Origin: CALHAX01 sp039816705 | GTDB lineage: Bacteria; Pseudomonadota; Alphaproteobacteria; Rhizobiales; CALHAX01 | Length of the DNA stretch: 11,932 nucleotides | Direction: 5' to 3' | Assembly: GCA_039816705.1 (NCBI GenBank) | Contig: JBCBXF010000087.1 | Span: 1 to 11,932, forward strand | Part shown: positions 6,790-11,932 of the stretch, piece after piece | How the letters are laid out: the number at the start of each line of letters is the position of its first letter | Position numbering within the stretch: position 1 is the stretch's first letter | Notes under the pieces: generated by a model | Databases searched by the model: none | What the model saw: the letters and a program-made list of their open reading frames with translations, nothing else | What the model was told of the DNA's origin: nothing | Program-made: the position numbers and the translations under genes

Positions 6790-8141
6790 TCATGAGCACG
6801 ACTGCCGTTCTCGCCGAGATTTGGCACGGCGTAACGCGCCGGTACGCCATCGCGTCGTCATACGCGGTGCTGATCGCCACAGCTGCAATGATGTTCACCA
6901 CCTCCGCCAACGCCCAAACCACCTTCGTCACGCCATTCCCGAGCGACAACACCTACAAGGTGCATGTCTTTGGCGATGCGATTGGCCCGGGACTGTTTGA
7001 GGGGCTTAGGAAAGGCCTGCGGCTGGAACCTGACATCCGCGTCGAGAACCACAGCGTTGGCAATTCGCGTCTGGCACGCACACGGCCTATCGACTGGGTT
7101 GCCCGTATGAAGAAAAAGGTCAGCGATGCGCCTTTCGACATCGCGGTGCTCGCATTCGGAATTTCAGACCGCGTGACCATACGCGTTGAAGGGCGGCGCT
7201 ACGGGGTCGGAACACTGCAATGGAACAGCGCTTATGGGGCACGCGTCGCGGCACTCATTCGCGCCGCAAAATCAAAAGGGGCTGCCGTCTACTGGCTCGG
7301 CCTTCCCGTCATGCGCCGTAACAATGCGCGCAGAAACGCTGAGACCGTCAATGCCATTGCCCGCGAACGCGTCTACCGCCTCGGAGGAAAATTTGTCGAC
7401 ACATGGGACGGTTTTACGGACGCGGAAGGAAATTATTCTCCGTATGGGCCCGACCTTACAGGCCGCGTCCGCCTCTTGCGGTCCAAGGACGGCGCATTTT
7501 TCACAACACGCGGCTATCGCAAACTCGGTCATTACGTCGAGCGCTTGATCCGTCGCGACGTAGCGCTCGCAAGGTCGGAGCGCGATGTCCCGCTGGCCGG
7601 TGATGACACCGAGCAAGCACAGGTCCGGCGTCTCGCGGGCACAGCGGCATCACGCGTCGGTCAGCGCGAGGCCCGTCGCAGCCACCAGAACCCAACGCGC
7701 AATAGCGCGCCAACCGCCCGCGCCATCGCCGCAGCTGGCGACCACAAGGCGCAACACGCCACGGTTCGTGTCCAGGTGCCCGCTGGTCGCGCGACAGGTT
7801 CCCGCAAAACGGTCCAACTCCGAATACTTCGCCCAGCACTCCCCGCCGTCGTCGTCGGACACATCCGCCGACGGAGTAAATCTGCTGCTGCCGGGCAACA
7901 GGGGCGCAGCCTGATCGGCTTTTCAAAGGACGGCGCGAGTTACATTAACTCGATCGCATCCGGACCGACTGCGACAGGAAACGCGCTTGATGCCCGCGCA
8001 TCCGTCACCCAAAGCCCATACTACAAGGCGCTGATCAAGGGTGAAACGCTCGCGCCCAAAGCGGGCCGCGTTGACGACTTCGCGTGGCCGCCGCAGAAAC
8101 GCGCGCCGCTCCCGATCCGGACCAACAACCGCGGCTCCTGA
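6786..8141 (+). CDS. Exported SGNH-fold protein of the DUF459 family lacking catalytic residues (probable pseudoenzyme)
   Basis: Protein of 451 residues with a signal peptide (RRYAIASSYAVLIATAAMMF, then S-A-N-A-Q, cleavage after Ala43). Residues about 57-260 match, from memory, the DUF459 (PF04311) SGNH hydrolase fold: a first-strand motif, D-W at 103-104, WLGLPVMRR at 170-178, V-D-T-W-D-G-F at 204-210, GPDLTGRVR at 221-229, and the late T-x-x-G-x-x-K-L-x-H helix. The family's G-D-S-L nucleophile block is G-D-A-I (63-66), its G-x-N-D is G-I-S-D (125-128), and its D-G-x-H-F-T is DGAFFT (235-240). Catalytic Ser, Asn and His are therefore all replaced. Residues about 262-375 are an Ala/Arg-rich linker. 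The tail GETLAPKAGRVDDFAWPP (419-436) matches the family's usual C-terminal motif, so the reading frame is sound at both ends. Upstream, ATGA joins it to the second transglycosylase. A binding or scaffolding role in the periplasm is inferred. ATG 6792 is an alternative start. Confidence 0.8.
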   Translation: MIMSTTAVLAEIWHGVTRRYAIASSYAVLIATAAMMFTTSANAQTTFVTPFPSDNTYKVHVFGDAIGPGLFEGLRKGLRLEPDIRVENHSVGNSRLARTRPIDWVARMKKKVSDAPFDIAVLAFGISDRVTIRVEGRRYGVGTLQWNSAYGARVAALIRAAKSKGAAVYWLGLPVMRRNNARRNAETVNAIARERVYRLGGKFVDTWDGFTDAEGNYSPYGPDLTGRVRLLRSKDGAFFTTRGYRKLGHYVERLIRRDVALARSERDVPLAGDDTEQAQVRRLAGTAASRVGQREARRSHQNPTRNSAPTARAIAAAGDHKAQHATVRVQVPAGRATGSRKTVQLRILRPALPAVVVGHIRRRSKSAAAGQQGRSLIGFSKDGASYINSIASGPTATGNALDARASVTQSPYYKALIKGETLAPKAGRVDDFAWPPQKRAPLPIRTNNRGS

Positions 8142-9566
8142 TCATCGGGGCAGCGTTGTTGCACCCATCAAATGCTTATCGATCGCATGCGCCGCCTGAC
8201 GCCCTTCACGGATCGCCCAGACCACGAGCGATTGCCCTCGTCGCATGTCGCCGGCCACGAAAACGTTCTCCACCGATGTGACATAGCTCCGATCGTCAGC
8301 CGCGACTTCACCCCGTGGTGTGAGCGCAAGATCGAGAGCCTCAACGAGACCTTCCTTGCGTGGATGGACGAAACCCATCGCCAGCAGCACGAGGTCCGCT
8401 TTGATCTCAAACTCAGAACCTTCGATCTTCTGAAACCGATCATCCACCCGGCAGCACTGGAGGGCTGACACCCGACCGCCTTCACCGACGAACTTCTCCG
8501 TCATGACAGAGAAATCACGCGCCGCGCCTTCGGCCTGAGACGACGAGGTTCGCATTTTCACCGGCCAATGCGGCCATGTCAGTAACTTGTCTTCTCGCGT
8601 TGGCGGCTCGGGCATGATTTCAAGCTGCGTGACGTTCGCTGCACCCTGCCGGAATGATGTGCCGATGCAGTCTGATCCGGTGTCGCCACCACCAATCACG
8701 ACGACGTCACGTCCCTCAGCACTTTCAAGCGTGCCGCGATCAGCGCTCACCTCTTCACCCGCGACCCGCCGGTTCTGTTGAGGAAGAAAATCCATTGCGA
8801 AGTGGATGCCTGCAAGGTCACGCCCCTCGATCGGCAAATCGCGAGGCGTCTCGCTGCCACACGCAAGCAGCACTGCATCATGCGTCTGCGACAGCTCGTC
8901 AATGGACGTATCGACACCAACATGCGCGTTGCAGTGGAACTTCACGCCTTCCGCTTCAAGCTGTTCAATGCGCCGCGCCACCACGGTGTATTCCATCTTG
9001 AAGTCGGGAATTCCGTAAATCAGCAGGCCGCCCGGGCGCGCATTCTTCTCATAGACATGCACGGCATGCCCGGCCCGCGCGAGTTGTTGGGCGGCAGCGA
9101 GGCCCGCGGGGCCTGATCCGATCACCGCGACCGACTTTCCAGTTTGCGTTGCCACAGGTTCCGGCGTGATCCAGCCGTTCTCCCATCCCTTGTCGACGAT
9201 CGCACACTCAATCGTTTTGATGGAGACCGGGTTGTCGTCGATGTTGAGCGTACACGCAGCTTCGCACGGCGCGGGACAGATCCGCCCGGTAAACTCCGGA
9301 AAATTATTCGTCGAATGCAGATTGCGCAGCGCCTCGCGCCAGTCGTCGCGGTAGACGAGGTCGTTCCAGTCCGGGATCTGGTTGTTCACCGGGCAGCCCG
9401 AGTGACAATACGGAATGCCGCAATCCATACAGCGCGCGGCCTGTAATTGTACTTTGTCATCGGGCAACGGCACGAGAAACTCACGGAAATCCCGAACACG
9501 CTTTTCGACAGGTTCGTAATCGCGCTCTTCGCGATCAATTTCGAGAAACCCTGTTACTTTTCCCAT
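8142..9566 (-). CDS. gltD: Glutamate synthase [NADPH] small (beta) subunit
   Basis: GltD oxidises NADPH and passes electrons through FAD and [4Fe-4S] clusters to the GltB subunit, which makes two glutamates from glutamine and 2-oxoglutarate. It has 474 residues, the usual length. The N-terminal cysteine clusters are C46-x2-C49-x4-C54-x3-C58 and C97-x3-C101-x3-C105. The FAD-binding GSGPAGLAAAQQLARAGH begins at 150. The NADPH-binding VVVIGGGDTGSDCIGTS follows further on, and the C-terminal F-V-A-G-D-M-R-R-G-x-S-L-V-V-W-A-I-x-E-G is typical of the family. The frame extends to 9614, but ATG 9566 matches family N-termini (MGKVTGFLEI). A good ribosome binding site, AGGAGA at 9576-9581, lies 9 bases upstream. 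The start codon and this site fall inside the end of the PIN-like remnant. The 3' end abuts the stop of the DUF459 gene with no spacer. Confidence 0.96.
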   Translation of the reverse strand: MGKVTGFLEIDREERDYEPVEKRVRDFREFLVPLPDDKVQLQAARCMDCGIPYCHSGCPVNNQIPDWNDLVYRDDWREALRNLHSTNNFPEFTGRICPAPCEAACTLNIDDNPVSIKTIECAIVDKGWENGWITPEPVATQTGKSVAVIGSGPAGLAAAQQLARAGHAVHVYEKNARPGGLLIYGIPDFKMEYTVVARRIEQLEAEGVKFHCNAHVGVDTSIDELSQTHDAVLLACGSETPRDLPIEGRDLAGIHFAMDFLPQQNRRVAGEEVSADRGTLESAEGRDVVVIGGGDTGSDCIGTSFRQGAANVTQLEIMPEPPTREDKLLTWPHWPVKMRTSSSQAEGAARDFSVMTEKFVGEGGRVSALQCCRVDDRFQKIEGSEFEIKADLVLLAMGFVHPRKEGLVEALDLALTPRGEVAADDRSYVTSVENVFVAGDMRRGQSLVVWAIREGRQAAHAIDKHLMGATTLPR

Positions 9567-9892
9567 GAGATTTTCTCTCCTGTTCCTTCGCCCAGAGCCC
9601 GCATGCGTGCCCAATCGGGTTCAATTGTCATCGGGCGACCAGCCAGTACCGCGTCGTGTGTCATCAAGATCGACACAACATAGTCCGCAATGTCGTTCAG
9701 GGTTGGCTTGAACCAACTGACATGACCCAAAACGACACCATAACTTTCAACATGATCGCGAAACGATCGTGCAGCGAAATCCCGATCCTCACTCACCAGG
9801 ATTCGTGCGTCGCGCCGCGCGGCTTCAGATAAATCGAGATGAGTATAGGTTGATAAATCTCCGCGGCAGAGACGGCATCGACCTTCACCCGC
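9554..9892 (-). pseudogene. Remnant of a PIN-like (DUF5615-type) protein gene between gltB and gltD
   Basis: The frame is open from a TGA at 9895-9893 down to TAA 9556-9554. Its product contains RILVSEDRDF, the hallmark [IV]-L-[VI]-[ST]-x-D-x-D-F of DUF5615/Mut7-C PIN-like proteins. A GVVL strand, KPTLNDIADYV, an H near ILMTH and AGRPMTIEPDWARMRAL follow, resembling the family's C-terminal half. The N-terminal half, which should hold the first acidic metal-binding residue (D-x-x-L/V-P), is absent. The only in-frame start is GTG 9796, inside the RILVSEDRDF motif and without a ribosome binding site; using it would give 80 residues. Another frame offers GTG 9888 with an AGGAAGG-like site and 31 codons, ending in a TGA that overlaps GTG 9796 as GTGA. 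A single-base frameshift plus a deletion would explain this. Family proteins are suspected toxin-like nucleases. This copy is probably dead. It overlaps the gltD start by 13 bases. Confidence 0.5.
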
Positions 9893-9914
9893 TCATCCTT
9901 CCTGTTCCAACGCC

Positions 9915-11932
9915 CTAGTTTTTCACAACCGCGGGCATACCGATCTCGAGTTCATCGAGGCCGGTCGTGTCATGCTTCATGGCCTCCGTCATTTCAGCGA
10001 GCGCCCGACGATATTCGACCGGCATCACCTTCACGAACTTCGGGAGCATCTCCGACCAATTGTCGAGAATATCTCGCCCGCGCGCCGAGTTGGTATAGCG
10101 CACGTGCCGCTCGATCAGGCTGTGCAGACGTTCGGCGTCAAACTGCGTCATGTCACTTGAGACATCGACCAGCCCGTGGCTCTCGAAATCTGCCCCCTGT
10201 GCAAGGCGTTCCATCACCTCGGCTTCCGCTGTCACGGGTTCCAGATCAACCATCGCCTGATTGCAGCGATCCTCAAAGTCTCCGGCCTGATCAAGCACAT
10301 AAGCCACACCGCCCGACATTCCGGCGGCAAAGTTGCGCCCGGTCGGGCCAAGCACGACAACCACGCCCCCGGTCATGTACTCACAGCCGTGGTCACCCGT
10401 GCCTTCAACGACCGCCGTCGCACCAGAGTTGCGCACCGCAAATCGCTCGCCGCCCATGCCGCGGAAATAGCACTCACCGCTGATGGCACCGTAGAGCGCG
10501 GTGTTGCCAACGATAATGCTCTCCTCCGGCACGATGCCGGACTGAGGGGAAGGACGGACGATAATGCGCCCGCCGGAGAGCCCCTTGCCGACATAGTCGT
10601 TCGCCTCGCCTTCGAGATCGAGCGTAACGCCAGCCGCGGTCCAGGCGCCAAAGCTCTGTCCGGCGATGCCTTTCAGCGCGACGAAGATCGTGTCATCCGG
10701 CAGGCCCTTGTGCCCATACCGCGATGCAACTTCGCCGGACAGCATCGCGCCCGCCGTGCGGTCTGCGTTGGAGATCGGCGTTTCGATCCGCACTGACCGC
10801 CCCTGCACCAGTGCCGGCATCGCCTCGGAAATCAGCTTGCGATCGAGCACCTCTTCAAGGTGATGGTTCTGCTCATCAGAGTGATGAATGCTCTCGCCCT
10901 CGTCGGTCTCCGGCTTGAAAAACAGTCGTGCAAAGTCGAGGCCGGACGCCTTCCAGTGGTCAATGGCGCGCTCCTTGTCGAGCAGATCAGATTGCCCGAT
11001 GATCTCGTTGAGCGAGCGCACACCCATTGCAGCAAGCAAACCGCGAACTTCTTCCGCGACGAAGAAGAAATAGTTCACCACATGCTCCGGCTTGCCGGTG
11101 AATTTCTTCCGCAGCTCCTCATTTTGCGTCGCGATGCCGACTGGACACGTGTTCAGATGACACTTGCGCATCATGATGCAGCCGGAGGCGATCAACGGTG
11201 CCGTCGCGAAGCCGAACTCATCTGCGCCAAGCAAAGCGCCAATGATCACATCGCGCCCGGTCCGCAAGCCGCCATCTACCTGCACGGCGATGCGGCTGCG
11301 CAGATCGTTCAGCACAAGCGTCTGGTGCGTCTCGGCAAGTCCGATCTCCCATGGGCTGCCGGCGTGCTTGATCGAGGTCAGCGGCGAAGCACCTGTCCCA
11401 CCCTCATAACCTGAGATCGTCACATGATCGGCGCGTGCTTTCGAGACACCGGCCGCCACCGTCCCGACGCCGACCTCAGACACAAGTTTGACCGAAACAT
11501 CCGCCTTCGGATTGACGTTCTTAAGATCGTAGATCAGCTGAGCCAGATCCTCGATCGAATAGATATCATGATGCGGTGGCGGAGAAATAAGACCAACGCC
11601 CGGCGTCGAGTGCCGCACTTTTGCAATGACCGCGTCGACCTTGTGACCAGGGAGCTGCCCGCCTTCGCCAGGCTTCGCACCCTGCGCCATCTTGATCTGG
11701 ATCATATCAGCGTTGGAGAGATATTCGGTCGTCACGCCAAACCGACCCGACGCCACCTGCTTAATCGCAGAGCGCTCACTGTCACCGTTCGGCAGAGGTG
11801 TGTAACGATCCGATTGTTCTCCGCCTTCACCCGTATTCGATTTCGCGCCAATACGGTTCATCGCAACCGCGAGATTGGCGTGCGCTTCGCGAGAGATGGA
11901 CCCAAGCGACATCGCGCCCGTTGCAAACCGCT
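9915..11932 (-). CDS. gltB: Glutamate synthase [NADPH] large (alpha) subunit, C-terminal part (5' end outside window)
   Basis: This is the last 672 residues of GltB, which normally has about 1,500. The visible part starts at RFATGAMSLGSISREA in the FMN-binding synthase barrel. Within it are KSNTGEGGE, IKMAQGAKPGEGGQLPG (substrate and FMN-binding loops), SGYEGGTGASPLTS, and the [3Fe-4S] cysteine cluster GCIMMRKCHLNTCPVGIATQ (first Cys codon at 11178-11180, cysteines spaced 6 and 5 apart). The C-terminal right-handed beta-helix with its repeated G-x-x-G pattern follows (for example YVGKGLSGGRIIVRPSP and FAAGMSGGVAYVLD). All motifs are intact. The gene stops with TAG at 9917-9915, and gltD follows 348 bases later on the same strand. 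That gap is longer than expected for a coupled gltBD pair and is filled by a gene remnant. The N-terminal amidotransferase domain should lie beyond the right edge. Confidence 0.97.
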   Translation of the reverse strand, partial: RFATGAMSLGSISREAHANLAVAMNRIGAKSNTGEGGEQSDRYTPLPNGDSERSAIKQVASGRFGVTTEYLSNADMIQIKMAQGAKPGEGGQLPGHKVDAVIAKVRHSTPGVGLISPPPHHDIYSIEDLAQLIYDLKNVNPKADVSVKLVSEVGVGTVAAGVSKARADHVTISGYEGGTGASPLTSIKHAGSPWEIGLAETHQTLVLNDLRSRIAVQVDGGLRTGRDVIIGALLGADEFGFATAPLIASGCIMMRKCHLNTCPVGIATQNEELRKKFTGKPEHVVNYFFFVAEEVRGLLAAMGVRSLNEIIGQSDLLDKERAIDHWKASGLDFARLFFKPETDEGESIHHSDEQNHHLEEVLDRKLISEAMPALVQGRSVRIETPISNADRTAGAMLSGEVASRYGHKGLPDDTIFVALKGIAGQSFGAWTAAGVTLDLEGEANDYVGKGLSGGRIIVRPSPQSGIVPEESIIVGNTALYGAISGECYFRGMGGERFAVRNSGATAVVEGTGDHGCEYMTGGVVVVLGPTGRNFAAGMSGGVAYVLDQAGDFEDRCNQAMVDLEPVTAEAEVMERLAQGADFESHGLVDVSSDMTQFDAERLHSLIERHVRYTNSARGRDILDNWSEMLPKFVKVMPVEYRRALAEMTEAMKHDTTGLDELEIGMPAVVKN

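Noticed and set aside
7585..7914. Possible compensated frameshift in the DUF459 gene: in about 7770-7912 the +1 frame has higher third-position GC (about 80 versus 58 percent by hand count) and fewer Arg residues than the gene frame.
   Set aside because: The gene frame keeps a strand-like VRVQVPAG and an LRPALPAVVV segment that I recall from DUF459 tails, and joins smoothly to the conserved DDFAWPP end. Two exact compensating shifts are less likely than biased composition. Aligning to homologues would settle it.

Overview
The window looks like chromosomal DNA of an alphaproteobacterium, most likely of the order Hyphomicrobiales. The gene types, the moderately high GC content and the setting of gltB, gltD, an SGNH/DUF459 protein, MltB-type lytic transglycosylases and galU point there. 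I recall that grouping from rhizobia-like genomes but could not check it here. No tRNA, rRNA, CRISPR array, insertion sequence, prophage or integrase gene is visible.

Layout from left to right. Positions 1 to about 148 (minus) hold what looks like a broken C-terminal piece of an SPFH/stomatin-type gene, with its two parts in different frames. Next comes a plus-strand gene for a secreted outer-membrane beta-barrel protein with a long disordered N-terminal region (203-2071). It converges on galU (2082-2975, minus). A 152-base divergent region separates galU from galE (3128-4120, plus). galE begins a plus-strand run of four genes: galE, two tandem MltB-family lytic transglycosylases (4202-5512 and 5509-6789) and an exported DUF459/SGNH-fold protein (6786-8141). 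The last three are joined by 4-base ATGA overlaps. This run meets gltD (8142-9566, minus) with the two stop codons directly abutting. Between gltD and gltB (9915 to the right edge, minus, 5' end outside the window) lies a remnant of a PIN-like, DUF5615-type gene with no credible start.

How the genes fit together. GltB and GltD form NADPH-dependent glutamate synthase, the ammonia-assimilating enzyme. GalU and GalE make UDP-glucose and interconvert it with UDP-galactose for envelope polysaccharides. The two transglycosylases cut peptidoglycan in the periplasm. The DUF459 protein is made with them and probably acts in the same compartment. The most unusual points are: the DUF459 protein has lost the catalytic Ser, Asn and His positions of its family; a possible RNA pseudoknot at the end of the second transglycosylase gene would cover the ribosome binding site of that DUF459 gene; and two gene remnants (SPFH and PIN-like) lie among otherwise ordinary housekeeping genes. 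I see no clearly new multi-gene system. The transglycosylase-DUF459 cassette is the best candidate for follow-up.
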